Part shown: in pieces, positions 5,277 through 12,090 of the stretch
How positions within the stretch are numbered: position 1 is the first letter of the stretch
How the letters are laid out: every line of letters begins with the position of its first letter
DNA from: a virus
Strand: one strand, 5' to 3'
DNA length: 23,253 nt
IMG/VR virus record: IMGVR_UViG_3300044949_000493
Span: 1-23,253 of that record
Program-made: the position numbers and the translations under genes
The notes under the pieces: model-generated
The model's input: only the letters and a program-made list of their open reading frames with translations
Databases searched by the model: none
Told to the model about the DNA's origin: nothing

Positions 5277-5861
5277 ATGAATATGTTTATCAAAACTCCT
5301 GAAGACGGTTTTCATTTTAGCAGTGATGGAATTGCTATTATTGAGAAACAATATGGCGCCAAGTACATGGGCTATTGGACAATCCTACGGAAGTCTGGTT
5401 GGTCAGACACACCTGTTGATGTTTTCTATCAACCGAATGCCGATGCGAGCAAAGGTCATTCAAACTACTTTGGAATGTTTCGTCCCTACAAAGGACAAGT
5501 AATGATCACTGATGCTGCAAGTGCATTCAGCGAACCGATCACTGGTTTATTGACTGATGATGGTGAGGTGATTGTCAGTCGCTATCGTCATGATTGTGTT
5601 GTCAAAGGATCATACATGATTGATGGTGGTCGTGATTATTTGCGAACCAGTGGTAATGCCGATAGTGCGCTGGTGAAAATTACTGTTGTGAATGGTGAAT
5701 TTGTTTTCGAGGAATACAAGTCACAATCACAGGATCAACCGATTGGTGAGGCGTTGCGCGAGGTGTTGACTATTGACGCCAAAAACCAAAATGTCGGTTT
5801 GTTTGTTGAGCCTCCCAATAAGAAACTTGAAGTAGTGTCGAACCAGGAGCAACCGAAATGA
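5277..5861 (+). CDS. Conserved phage protein of unknown function, 194 aa
   Basis: Contains SDGIAIIEKQYGAKYMGYWT near the N-terminus and DAASAFSEPITGLLTDDGEV mid-protein; similar segments occur in uncharacterised proteins of many tailed phages. The sequence to about residue 150 looks like a beta-rich globular domain, then a hydrophilic tail to the end. It is probably translated from a leaderless transcript (promoter 5242-5270), although a second in-frame ATG at 5283 could also be used. It ends in an ATGA overlap with the next gene. Confidence 0.75.
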   Translation: MNMFIKTPEDGFHFSSDGIAIIEKQYGAKYMGYWTILRKSGWSDTPVDVFYQPNADASKGHSNYFGMFRPYKGQVMITDAASAFSEPITGLLTDDGEVIVSRYRHDCVVKGSYMIDGGRDYLRTSGNADSALVKITVVNGEFVFEEYKSQSQDQPIGEALREVLTIDAKNQNVGLFVEPPNKKLEVVSNQEQPK

Positions 5862-6250
5862 CAACTTTACGAGAAGCCGCACAGCAGGCGTTGGAGGCGC
5901 TACAGGCTTATGGTAGCCACGCCCCAAACTGTGATTATCTTGTGTTGCTGACTTCACTGCCTCCGCAACGCAAACCGTGTTCGTGTGGGCTTGCTGCCAA
6001 CATCACTGCTCTCCGCGCCGCGCTGGCAGAGCCAAACCACGACTACGAGCGTGGGTTCGTTGGTGGCATGAGTGAGCAAGTACGGCGCGACGTAGAAAGG
6101 AACGTAATGGCATCGCTTGACCGCTTCTACGCTATTGCTGTAGCCGCCGAGCGTGAGGCGTGTGCGAAGGTGTGTGAGGAAATTCGCTTTCCAGACAGTT
6201 ACACAGCCATACGTTGCGCCGCCGCGATTCGGGCGAGGGGTGAGACATGA
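5858..6250 (+). CDS. G+C-rich accessory protein, paralogue 1, 130 aa
   Basis: Begins MTTLREAAQQALEALQAYG, has a Cys-rich turn (KPCSCG), then ITALRAALAE, and ends with AAEREACAKVCEE and CAAAIRARGE. This architecture of alternating Ala/Arg/Glu helices is familiar from uncharacterised accessory proteins of Burkholderiales and other proteobacterial phages. Its base use stands out: 6121-6180 is about 62% G+C by direct count, against about 37% at 6661-6720. It shares a perfect 39-bp repeat and a second near-identical block with the next gene, so the C-terminal modules are duplicated. The start overlaps the previous stop (ATGA). Confidence 0.75.
   Translation: MTTLREAAQQALEALQAYGSHAPNCDYLVLLTSLPPQRKPCSCGLAANITALRAALAEPNHDYERGFVGGMSEQVRRDVERNVMASLDRFYAIAVAAEREACAKVCEEIRFPDSYTAIRCAAAIRARGET
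6143..6181 (+). repeat. 39-bp direct repeat, copy 1
   Basis: Identical to 6358-6396. It encodes AAEREACAKVCEE in the same reading phase in both genes. A second shared block, 6215-6243 against 6463-6491 (27 of 29 identical), encodes the RARGE end of both proteins. Confidence 0.95.
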
Positions 6251-6510
6251 CCCGCGACGACATTGAACGCATGGCAAAAGAGGCAGGTGCTATGGAATGG
6301 GGCGAAAGCGTTGTGCCAGCAATGATGGATATAGAAAAGTTCGCTGCCCTCGTTGCCGCCGCCGAGCGTGAGGCGTGTGCGAAGGTGTGTGAGGAACATG
6401 GAGACAAATGGGCAGACGGTAGTGACGAATGGCGTAACGGTCAGGCAACGGCTTCTTATTACTGCGCCATCGCGATTCGGGCGAGGGGTGAACAGGAGCA
6501 GCCACGATGA
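6247..6510 (+). CDS. G+C-rich accessory protein, paralogue 2, 87 aa
   Basis: Begins MTRDDIERMAKEAGAMEW, then carries AAEREACAKVCEEHGDKW and ends IAIRARGEQEQPR. The second half aligns with the C-terminal part of the preceding gene at DNA level (39-bp perfect repeat plus a 29-bp block with two differences). The N-terminal half differs, so this is a module duplication, not a whole-gene copy. It starts in an ATGA overlap with paralogue 1. Two Cys six residues apart (ACAKVCEE) could bind metal but are unproven. Confidence 0.75.
   Translation: MTRDDIERMAKEAGAMEWGESVVPAMMDIEKFAALVAAAEREACAKVCEEHGDKWADGSDEWRNGQATASYYCAIAIRARGEQEQPR
6358..6396 (+). repeat. 39-bp direct repeat, copy 2
   Basis: Identical to 6143-6181 and offset by 215 bp. 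A perfect repeat this close is a likely site for recombination that would delete or multiply the module. Confidence 0.95.
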
Positions 6511-6632
6511 GAAAGTTTGATGTATCGTGGGTGAAGCAATGGTCATTTGGATCAACTGTGCGATACAACAATGGCAATCCGTATCGTGATATTCGCATCG
6601 GACCAATTATGATTCGATGTTTTTGGAGTTGA
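6507..6632 (+). CDS. Unknown 41-aa protein
   Basis: The frame MRKFDVSWVKQWSFGSTVRY to IMIRCFWS starts in an ATGA overlap with paralogue 2 and ends 5 bases before the next ATG. It is basic and aromatic, without a membrane segment. Not recognised. Supported by the overlap and by filling the only gap between well-supported genes. Confidence 0.5.
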   Translation: MRKFDVSWVKQWSFGSTVRYNNGNPYRDIRIGPIMIRCFWS

Positions 6633-6637
6633 CTGAA

Positions 6638-6853
6638 ATGAAATTCCCAGAATTAGACGACTACGATAAGCGACTTATTAGCGTCGTGATTGGTTTTGTT
6701 GTTTTCGCGTTTATCTTTATTTTTTTTGTATTTAAATTCATCAAAAACCAGCACAATCAATGCAAGCAAGCAGGTGGTGTTTTTGTTGCAACGAGGCACA
6801 ACTACGTTTGTTTGCGTCGCGATGCAGTAATTGAGATGAAAGAAGTAGAGTGA
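6638..6853 (+). CDS. Small membrane protein, 71 aa, with C-terminal Cys pair
   Basis: The start ATG at 6638 has GGAG at 6625-6628 upstream; an in-frame ATG at 6617 overlaps the gene before and has no such site. Residues 13-35 are a strongly hydrophobic membrane segment rich in Phe and Ile. After it, QCKQAGGVFVATRHNYVCLR contains two Cys 16 residues apart around a Gly-Gly, a layout seen in small phage membrane proteins, possibly disulphide-linked outside the cytoplasm. Function unknown. It overlaps the next gene by 4 bases (GTGA). Confidence 0.7.
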   Translation: MKFPELDDYDKRLISVVIGFVVFAFIFIFFVFKFIKNQHNQCKQAGGVFVATRHNYVCLRRDAVIEMKEVE

Positions 6854-6993
6854 GATTTTCAAAAGAAATAATTTGGCATTTCACCTGCGACCAATGTAAG
6901 AATTGGTGGAGTATTGCATCATCTGATGATTGGCAACCGAAGAAACTTTTTTGCCCGCACTGTGGGCATGAACATCATTATGGAGTTGAGTGA
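6850..6993 (+). CDS. Zinc-ribbon protein, 47 aa, GTG start
   Basis: Starts with GTG at 6850 in a GTGA overlap. Two CxxC knuckles, C13-C16 (CDQC) and C35-C38 (CPHC), flank KNWWSIASSDDW and should bind one zinc ion. I recall relatives with the same CxxCxxWWSIA core in cyanophages and other T4-like phages, where they are uncharacterised. The C-terminus adds His residues (HEHHYG). Short zinc ribbons often contact nucleic acid or RNA polymerase, which is possible here. The stop overlaps the next ATG (TGATG). Confidence 0.75.
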   Translation: MRFSKEIIWHFTCDQCKNWWSIASSDDWQPKKLFCPHCGHEHHYGVE

Positions 6994-7286
6994 TGCCTAT
7001 TCGTTACAGCACCAACTGGATGGGACCAATCAATATGGATTGGATAGAAAAGAACGGCAGTGATTGGGCTGGTGGTCGAATCGACATGCACGGCGGTGAT
7101 TGGAGTTACCCAGAAGAAATTGGTTTGCCCATGATGAAGCAAGAAGATTTTAACAAATTCAGTAATTGGCTAGATACTATTGAGACTGATGATGTGTGGA
7201 CATTACAGCAATTGGTTAAACAATACGAAAAAACAAATTCGAAAATCGTTTGGCATACAACACCAAAGTGGGAGATGGACAAATGA
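6993..7286 (+). CDS. Conserved phage protein of unknown function, 97 aa
   Basis: Begins MPIRYSTNWMGPINMDWIEK with WAGGRIDMHGGDWSYPEEIG and a C-terminal helix. The pattern STNWMGP...GGRID...YPEEIG...M occurs in uncharacterised proteins of many tailed phages. The ATG at 6993 overlaps the preceding stop as TGATG; a GTG three bases upstream is the alternative. The stop overlaps the next gene as ATGA. Confidence 0.75.
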   Translation: MPIRYSTNWMGPINMDWIEKNGSDWAGGRIDMHGGDWSYPEEIGLPMMKQEDFNKFSNWLDTIETDDVWTLQQLVKQYEKTNSKIVWHTTPKWEMDK

Positions 7287-7519
7287 ACAAGAAGATTACA
7301 GTTGAACTTGATTGGGATACAATTGACAAGATTACAACTTGTTCGATGAAAAGTCTTGTTGAGAGTCTTGAAGACGATCTCGAAAAACGCAAGGCTGGAA
7401 CTGGTGTGAAAACCCTTGCAATTTTCGATACAAACAAGAAGAAAGACATTGCTGAGATCAAGCGACACATTGATGCATTCAAGACTGTGTTGAAGTATTA
7501 TGGTGAAGACCATGAATGA
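7283..7519 (+). CDS. Small charged protein, 78 aa
   Basis: Begins MNKKITVELDWDTIDKITTC. GGGAG at 7270-7274 precedes the ATG by 8 bases. A beta strand with the next helix (DWDTIDKITTCSMKSLVESL) is followed by a C-terminal helix (KKKDIAEIKRHIDAFKTVLK). The short N-terminal strand/helix pattern is common in T4-like phage proteins of unknown function. Overlaps the next gene by 8 bases. Confidence 0.7.
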   Translation: MNKKITVELDWDTIDKITTCSMKSLVESLEDDLEKRKAGTGVKTLAIFDTNKKKDIAEIKRHIDAFKTVLKYYGEDHE

Positions 7520-7679
7520 TTCTCCCCTAATTTTTGTGGTGGCGTTAATTGTATTTGTTTTGGGGCATCTGCTTGGGTTTACTCTTACTGAGAAAAGAAT
7601 CTACAACAATTGTCTTGAAGCCAACGCAACGATGATTCACAAAGATGCAGTCGCCAAGTGCAAAGAGTTTATAAAATGA
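7512..7679 (+). CDS. Small N-terminally anchored membrane protein, 55 aa
   Basis: Residues 5-25 (IFVVALIVFVLGHLLGF) form one membrane segment; the remainder (TEKRIYNNCLEANATMIHKD then AVAKCKEFIK) is hydrophilic with Cys34 and Cys50. The layout could be a type II membrane peptide with its tail in the periplasm, which would suit a spanin-like or envelope role, but no lysis cassette is nearby, so function is left open. It starts inside the previous gene and ends in an ATGA overlap. Confidence 0.6.
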   Translation: MNDSPLIFVVALIVFVLGHLLGFTLTEKRIYNNCLEANATMIHKDAVAKCKEFIK

Positions 7680-7987
7680 GCATGACTCGAGTTTTATTTG
7701 TTGATTCAGATCGTAGGTCCGCTAAAAGATCTTTCGATAGAACACTTGAAACTTTAAAGTGGTTGTCATTGAATGGAGTTTTTGCATCTCATTCGATCTC
7801 ACAAATGTATATTCACGTTGGTAATGTGCGTTATGAATTTGTGTCCACTTGCAATCTTGACGATCATCTATTAGGAAGAGAATTTGATGGCATCCTTGTT
7901 GATGAGTTGGTTAGTTTGACCGATGATCAAAAAGTTCGATTGAATTTATGCAATCGAAATAAAAATACAAGACTTGGGAGTCTATAA
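7676..7987 (+). CDS. Unknown protein, 103 aa
   Basis: Begins MSMTRVLFVDSDRRSAKRSF and contains LKWLSLNGVFASHSISQMYI and REFDGILVDELVSLTDDQKV. The alternation of a strand ending in VDSD, helix, strand, helix, and GILVDEL suggests a small alpha/beta fold, and GILVDE looks like a Walker B strand, but there is no Walker A, so an ATPase is not claimed. The ATG at 7676 overlaps the previous stop. An earlier in-frame start (7658) would overlap more and has no better ribosome-binding site. Confidence 0.65.
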   Translation: MSMTRVLFVDSDRRSAKRSFDRTLETLKWLSLNGVFASHSISQMYIHVGNVRYEFVSTCNLDDHLLGREFDGILVDELVSLTDDQKVRLNLCNRNKNTRLGSL

Positions 7988-7988
7988 A

Positions 7989-8342
7989 ATGAGTGAAGTA
8001 AAAGCATGCCGTGAAAAAGAATGGTGGGAATATTATCCGCTACACAAGTGGTGGTGCAATGATCTCTGCCCGTTAGTTCCAAGGTTTCATTATTGGGAAG
8101 GCGATGAGTATAATGCCAACAGATTCAGCGTTAATTGGTTGTTCTTCCATGTTTGGTCGTTGGAGAATTTCTCTTTTGGCGTAGATGCTGGACTCTCTTT
8201 TAATGAAGTTTATGTCGGAGCACACGTGCCTTATCTCAGAATTACTATTGGCATTCGAAGTTATTATACTGGATGGACTTGGAAGTTGACGCGATTCTTT
8301 CAGCGAAAGCCAGCAATGATGAAGGATCCAGATTATGAGTGA
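7989..8342 (+). CDS. Unknown Trp/Tyr-rich protein, 117 aa
   Basis: Begins MSEVKACREKEWWEYYPLHK and is unusually rich in aromatic residues (WWEYYPLHKWW, SYYTGWTWKLTRFF). GGGAG at 7976-7980 is 8 bases before the ATG. A central beta-rich part (SFGVDAGLSFNEVYVGAHVP) is likely. Not recognised. Overlaps the next gene by 8 bases. Confidence 0.65.
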   Translation: MSEVKACREKEWWEYYPLHKWWCNDLCPLVPRFHYWEGDEYNANRFSVNWLFFHVWSLENFSFGVDAGLSFNEVYVGAHVPYLRITIGIRSYYTGWTWKLTRFFQRKPAMMKDPDYE

Positions 8343-8532
8343 AGAAGAATACGATGTTGTTCTTGATGTGCTGCAAAAGCACCATGACAAACTTTGGAAA
8401 ATGACGAAACAAAACATGGAATCTGAGTTTATTGGAATGGGAATCATGGATGACATTCGATTACAACAAATGGCTGAAATCAAAGAAGCGATTCGTTGGT
8501 GGAAAGAACGAAAAGAGATGCTTGGAAAATGA
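8335..8532 (+). CDS. Small helical protein, 65 aa
   Basis: Begins MSEEEYDVVLDVLQKHHDKL and continues as charged helices (QMAEIKEAIRWWKERKEMLG). Probably a helical hairpin. Not recognised. Starts within the previous gene and ends in an ATGA overlap with the next. Confidence 0.65.
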   Translation: MSEEEYDVVLDVLQKHHDKLWKMTKQNMESEFIGMGIMDDIRLQQMAEIKEAIRWWKERKEMLGK

Positions 8533-8708
8533 AAGCAAAAGAATACAATCTAATTGCTCAGTGTGTTGAGACTGGCGTAATGGTTGGCTGGAATCGGGCA
8601 CATGAACACACCGAAACCCCAGAGCCGTATTATATCCACAAACATATTCAAGAAGCAGTATTAAATGAGATTTGTGAATGGTTTGACTTTGAGGAAGTGA
8701 AAGAATGA
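8529..8708 (+). CDS. Unknown small acidic protein, 59 aa
   Basis: Begins MKAKEYNLIAQCVETGVMVG and continues NRAHEHTETPEPYYIHKHIQ. The segment TGVMVGWNRAHEH...I..AVxNEICEWF is reminiscent of short conserved phage proteins of unknown role. The ATG overlaps the preceding stop as ATGA, and the gene ends the same way into a membrane protein. Confidence 0.65.
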   Translation: MKAKEYNLIAQCVETGVMVGWNRAHEHTETPEPYYIHKHIQEAVLNEICEWFDFEEVKE

Positions 8709-8905
8709 CACTTATAGAAACATTTGTTCTTGCGACAATCGCATTGACAGCGATATCATCCATTTACCTGTTCGTCTATCGCAAGGATCAGTTTATCCTT
8801 TACTCGTTCACTTGGACATACCTTTGGATGACCTTGACTTTTGCTATGAATTTACTTATAATACCCTTTGGTGTTGCTCTTTATATCTTGGAGAAATTTG
8901 TATGA
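8705..8905 (+). CDS. Two-segment membrane protein, 66 aa
   Basis: Hydrophobic segments at about residues 5-24 and 38-60 are separated by a short basic loop (YRKDQ), so it probably spans the inner membrane twice. Begins MTLIETFVLATIALTAISSI. Small two-span proteins in phages include immunity (Imm-like) and holin-like proteins; neither can be assigned from sequence alone. A strong promoter (8834-8862) lies inside the gene. Confidence 0.65.
   Translation: MTLIETFVLATIALTAISSIYLFVYRKDQFILYSFTWTYLWMTLTFAMNLLIIPFGVALYILEKFV
8834..8862 (+). promoter_or_regulatory. Intragenic sigma70-type promoter
   Basis: TTGACT (8834-8839), a 17-bp spacer and TATAAT (8857-8862), with both boxes identical to those at 4308-4336. 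The start would be near 8869, giving a leader of about 33 nt with a good ribosome-binding site (GGAG at 8890-8893) before the gene at 8902. Confidence 0.65.
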
Positions 8906-9204
8906 ACAACGAATTTGATGATATTGATGACAAGTATGGTTTTGTCAAGAGTTCCTATGATCAGTTCGATTTTGAACAGCAAATTATGGAATGCTGGCGC
9001 GTGACCAATGATCTTGAAGCCGTGTCCGAATACGTTATGGAAAATGATGCAAAGGCACCCGAATACAAGGACACCGTTGCTAACATGCTGATTGGTCTAG
9101 AAGCACTATATAATACAAAGTTCGATAAATTGTTTCGTATGTTCGAGGTTCAGAACCGCGAGCGATACGATTTGATGCGACGACTAAAGGATTTGGAAGA
9201 GTAA
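8902..9204 (+). CDS. Conserved T4-like phage protein of unknown function, 100 aa
   Basis: Begins MNNEFDDIDDKYGFVKSSYD and includes FDFEQQIMECWRVTNDLEAV and NMLIGLEALYNTKFDKLFRM. I recall close relatives as uncharacterised proteins in cyanophages and other T4-like phages. It is acidic and mostly helical. The start is fixed by GGAG (8890-8893) and lies in an ATGA-type overlap with the membrane protein gene. It has its own promoter at 8834-8862, so it can be made apart from the upstream run. Confidence 0.8.
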   Translation: MNNEFDDIDDKYGFVKSSYDQFDFEQQIMECWRVTNDLEAVSEYVMENDAKAPEYKDTVANMLIGLEALYNTKFDKLFRMFEVQNRERYDLMRRLKDLEE

Positions 9205-9210
9205 TTTTTT

Positions 9211-9372
9211 ATGACTCAATTAGATGAAACCACAGAAAAGTTATGGAACGAAGAAACATATAGAGTTTATCAACAAAACTCGATGCTGTCTTGGGAAGCG
9301 TGTGAAATGATTGCTTGGAATCGTATCATGAAGCAGGTGAAAGATGAAGATTACAATCGGCAATTATCCTAA
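9211..9372 (+). CDS. Unknown 53-aa protein overlapping the next gene
   Basis: Begins MTQLDETTEKLWNEETYRVY, contains SWEACEMIAWNRIMKQV and ends at TAA 9370-9372. GGAAGAG just upstream gives a usable ribosome-binding site. Probably two helices. It overlaps the following gene by 29 bases, longer than the usual 4-8 here. Not recognised. Confidence 0.6.
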   Translation: MTQLDETTEKLWNEETYRVYQQNSMLSWEACEMIAWNRIMKQVKDEDYNRQLS

Positions 9373-9838
9373 AGATCCCAAAAAGACTCAAAAGAAGTCT
9401 ATTCGGATTGATCCATGGGATACATGGAACACAGCACACACGCTTGCGGATATCATCTATCCGATGCTCAAGCAGTTGAAGAAAACTCAAATGGGTGCAC
9501 CCTTTACGGATGATGAGGATGTGCCTGAGCATCTTCGTTCTACTGCAGCCAAGCCGAAGAAGAACGAGTGGGACACCGACGAGTTTCATTTCAAGCGTTG
9601 GAACTGGATCCTCGGCGAGATGATTTGGGCATTCGGTGAACTCGCAAAAGATCGCGATCCTGATTTTTGCCTTGTCACACCTAAATTTAAGTGGGTAAAG
9701 AAAGAAGGTCAAGAATGGAGCGAGATGGTTACTATCCGCGAAGGCAAGTATGACATTGAGAAGCAGAAAGCATATCAGGCTCGCAAAAACAATGCCTTCC
9801 GTTTGTTCGGAAAATACTATGAGAATCTTTGGGACTAA
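9344..9838 (+). CDS. Conserved phage protein of unknown function, 164 aa
   Basis: Begins MKITIGNYPKDPKKTQKKSI and contains IDPWDTWNTAHTLADIIYPM, LKQLKKTQMGAPFTDDEDVP and HFKRWNWILGEMIWAFGEL. This set of segments marks a family widespread among tailed phages with no assigned function. Strongly charged, soluble, mostly helical. AGGTG before the ATG and conserved N-terminal IRIDPWDTW support the start. Followed after three bases by the GTG of the glycosyltransferase. Confidence 0.8.
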   Translation: MKITIGNYPKDPKKTQKKSIRIDPWDTWNTAHTLADIIYPMLKQLKKTQMGAPFTDDEDVPEHLRSTAAKPKKNEWDTDEFHFKRWNWILGEMIWAFGELAKDRDPDFCLVTPKFKWVKKEGQEWSEMVTIREGKYDIEKQKAYQARKNNAFRLFGKYYENLWD

Positions 9839-9841
9839 TTT

Positions 9842-10585
9842 GTGAAAGTATCAATCATAACGCCTACTACGGGCAATCCACTTCTTGCTGATTGCATTCG
9901 GTCAGTAAAAAATCAAACTTACAAAAACATCGAACATATCGTTGTTGTCGACGGCAATCAACGATGGGAAAAAGCAGAACCCATTTTTCGTGCTTCTGAA
10001 TTTCCAAATGGGGTGAATGAACATGTTTGCGTATTACCATATCCTACAGGGACTAATCGTTACAATGGTCATCGTGTGTATGGTGCTGCTACTTATTTCG
10101 CAGATGGCGATTATCATATTTGGTTAGATGATGATAACAAACTTGAACCCAATCACGTCGAAAGTCTAGTGAAGTTGGTTCAAGAAAAGAATCTAGATTG
10201 GGCTTTTTCATTTCGTCAGATCATAGACAAAGAAGGGAACTTTCTTTGTAACGACGATTGTGAGTCACTTGGATTGTGGGCTAGTATTCTACACCCACAA
10301 GACTTTTTTGTTGATGTGAATTGTTACTTTGTCAAAAAAGAAGTTGCTATTGGTATGTCTCCTGTTTGGTATCGAAAGTTCAGAGAACCAGGTCAGGTTG
10401 AGATCGATAGAGCAATTGCTGGTGTTCTTATGGCAAAACAAAACAATCTAAAGTTTGACTGCACTAGGCAGTATACAGTACAATACAGAGTAGGAAATAC
10501 TGGCTTGTCAGTTCAAGCAGAATTTTTTGCTAATGGAAATAAAAGAATGCTACACAGACATAATGGGAGTTTGCCATGGAAATAG
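9842..10585 (+). CDS. Family 2 (GT-A fold) glycosyltransferase, 247 aa
   Basis: The N-terminus MKVSIITPTTGNPLLADCIR then SVKNQTYKNIEHIVVVDG is the classical GT2 start (strand, helix, strand ending VVVDG). HIWLDDDNKLEPNH (residues 92-105) holds the DxD-type motif that binds the metal and nucleotide-sugar phosphate. The family moves a sugar from an NDP-sugar to an acceptor; which sugar and acceptor cannot be read. It uses GTG at 9842, three bases after the previous stop. First of a three-gene cassette with a methyltransferase and a second glycosyltransferase, as seen in phage clusters that modify virion or host-surface glycans. Confidence 0.85.
   Translation: MKVSIITPTTGNPLLADCIRSVKNQTYKNIEHIVVVDGNQRWEKAEPIFRASEFPNGVNEHVCVLPYPTGTNRYNGHRVYGAATYFADGDYHIWLDDDNKLEPNHVESLVKLVQEKNLDWAFSFRQIIDKEGNFLCNDDCESLGLWASILHPQDFFVDVNCYFVKKEVAIGMSPVWYRKFREPGQVEIDRAIAGVLMAKQNNLKFDCTRQYTVQYRVGNTGLSVQAEFFANGNKRMLHRHNGSLPWK
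10455..10484 (+). promoter_or_regulatory. Weak intragenic promoter candidate
   Basis: TTGACT (10455-10460), an 18-bp spacer and TACAAT (10479-10484), inside the glycosyltransferase gene and about 90 bases before the methyltransferase ATG. The non-optimal spacer and -10 make it less convincing than the 17-bp group. Confidence 0.3.
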
Positions 10586-11220
10586 TTATTACGCAATCCG
10601 TAAGAGATAAAATTTATAGCGGACATGATCCGTATGAGAACTTCACTCCAGTCAAATATGACCTTCAAGGCTGGGCAAGCACCTCACCTTGTTTTGAAGA
10701 GTCAATCAGAGAAATTAAACCAAAAGTAATCGTTGAAGTTGGTACTTGGAAGGGTGCTTCTGCGGTTCACATGGCTAAAACTTGTAAGAAATACTATGAC
10801 GATTTTGAGATCATTTGTATTGATACCTTTCTAGCATCAGTAGAACATTGGACTAAAATTGACCCAAATCTACCAAAGGCTATGCTAAAGAATGGTCGAC
10901 CAATCATCTACGAAACTTTTTTGACGAATGTTGTTCAAGAAAATCTAACAAAGCACATCACACCATTCCCTATTGACTCTATCAATGGTGGATTGGTCTT
11001 AAAGGCTTTGAATGTTAAAGCAGACTTGATTTACATTGACGCTGGACATGAATATCAGTCAGTGTACATGGATCTCATGCTGTACAAGGATATTCTTCGT
11101 CCAGGTGGACATTTGCTAGGCGACGATTGGTTCCATGGACCAATTAAGCAAGCAGTCGCAGCCTCGTTAGGAAATGTTGTAACAAAGAGTGCCGATAAGT
11201 TTCTTTGGGTGAAGCCATGA
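10576..11220 (+). CDS. SAM-dependent class I methyltransferase, 214 aa
   Basis: Motif I is IVEVGTWKGASAVHMA (residues 52-67), the SAM-binding glycine-rich loop; IICIDTF (79-85) supplies the acidic residue for the ribose; ADLIYIDAGHEYQSVYMDL and RPGGHLLGDDWF are typical of the Methyltransf_24 / cephalosporin hydroxylase-like group, often found with sugar and cell-surface genes. It would methylate a sugar or related small acceptor (inference). It overlaps the glycosyltransferase before it by 10 bases and the one after it by 4 (ATGA), so the three are one translational unit. Confidence 0.85.
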   Translation: MEIVITQSVRDKIYSGHDPYENFTPVKYDLQGWASTSPCFEESIREIKPKVIVEVGTWKGASAVHMAKTCKKYYDDFEIICIDTFLASVEHWTKIDPNLPKAMLKNGRPIIYETFLTNVVQENLTKHITPFPIDSINGGLVLKALNVKADLIYIDAGHEYQSVYMDLMLYKDILRPGGHLLGDDWFHGPIKQAVAASLGNVVTKSADKFLWVKP

Positions 11221-11894
11221 ATCCATGCATAGCATCAATATTCATGGGAAACATTGATGAGAAAACTGTCAGACTTCAACAACAAGTTGTTAACAAGTTC
11301 AATACTTCTCATATAGCACATTATCCTGTATTGAGTCAGGCTAATCCTGGATATACAATGGATAAGTTGGTTGATATGCTAGAGAAAAAAGGGCACGATG
11401 CAATTATGTTTCTAGACATTGATTGCGTTCCTTTGAACGATTCTGCATTAGAATATTTCTTTAAGCAAGCATATGCAGGTAAAGTTATTGGCGACGCTCA
11501 ACGCAGCAATCACATTCAAAATGATCAGCACGTGTTCTGTGCACCACATAATGTGACATTTACCGTAGAACTTTATCATAAACTTGGCAATCCATCATTC
11601 ATGCCAAACTATCGCGGTGATGTTGCTGAAGAATTGACTTTTAAAGCAAGAGAGTATAAGATTGATGTTGAAATTGTGATGCCAATTCGATATGATGCAC
11701 CACCAGTTCGTATGGATTGGGAATCAAAAGATTTGCCACCATATTGGGATCTTGCTGATGGTATGCCGAAGTATGGTGTTGGAACAACATTTGGTAAAGA
11801 TGGAGTTGAAATGTTCTGGCATAACTATCAGATCTTTCATCCAGGACAACAAGAACGTTTTTGGAAAAAGTGTGAGGAATTATTAAATGGCTAA
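11217..11894 (+). CDS. Putative GT-A glycosyltransferase, 225 aa
   Basis: Begins MNPCIASIFMGNIDEKTVRL. DAIMFLDIDCVPLNDSALEY (residues 61-80) contains the DxD motif (DID, 67-69) at the end of a beta strand, as in GT-A glycosyltransferases. HPGQQERFWKKCEELL closes the protein. Similar single-domain proteins are annotated in phages as glycosyltransferase-like, but the fold is less certain than for the gene at 9842. ATG 11217 is preferred to a start 12 bases up because it forms an ATGA overlap with the methyltransferase. Overlaps the next gene by 8 bases. Confidence 0.65.
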   Translation: MNPCIASIFMGNIDEKTVRLQQQVVNKFNTSHIAHYPVLSQANPGYTMDKLVDMLEKKGHDAIMFLDIDCVPLNDSALEYFFKQAYAGKVIGDAQRSNHIQNDQHVFCAPHNVTFTVELYHKLGNPSFMPNYRGDVAEELTFKAREYKIDVEIVMPIRYDAPPVRMDWESKDLPPYWDLADGMPKYGVGTTFGKDGVEMFWHNYQIFHPGQQERFWKKCEELLNG

Positions 11895-12090
11895 TAGATC
11901 AGATTTTTTTAACGCAAAGTTGCCACGTGGATACAAGCGTATGATGGCAATGGCGCAGACGAATGGTTGGGTGAAGGATTCTCATGAGTATGGAAAGATC
12001 AAGAATCTTTTTATTGATGCTCATGCTAATCATGTTCGATACAAGGTTAAGCGTCAGTCAATGGATACTCCATCAACTGGCGAAGAATAA
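11887..12090 (+). CDS. Conserved small basic protein, 67 aa
   Basis: Begins MANRSDFFNAKLPRGYKRMM and continues AMAQTNGWVKDSHEYGKIKN. Basic and probably helical; it resembles small T4-like phage proteins of unknown function. It overlaps the glycosyltransferase by 8 bases and joins the next gene through TAATG. Confidence 0.7.
   Translation: MANRSDFFNAKLPRGYKRMMAMAQTNGWVKDSHEYGKIKNLFIDAHANHVRYKVKRQSMDTPSTGEE

Noticed and set aside
9109-9114. TATAAT at 9109, and similarly at 14078 and 22225
   Set aside because: No acceptable -35 box 16-18 bp upstream, and all lie inside genes without a start close behind.
11692-11886. Overlapping + strand frame inside the second glycosyltransferase
   Set aside because: The sequence is a frame-shifted shadow of a better-supported gene, with no start signal of its own.
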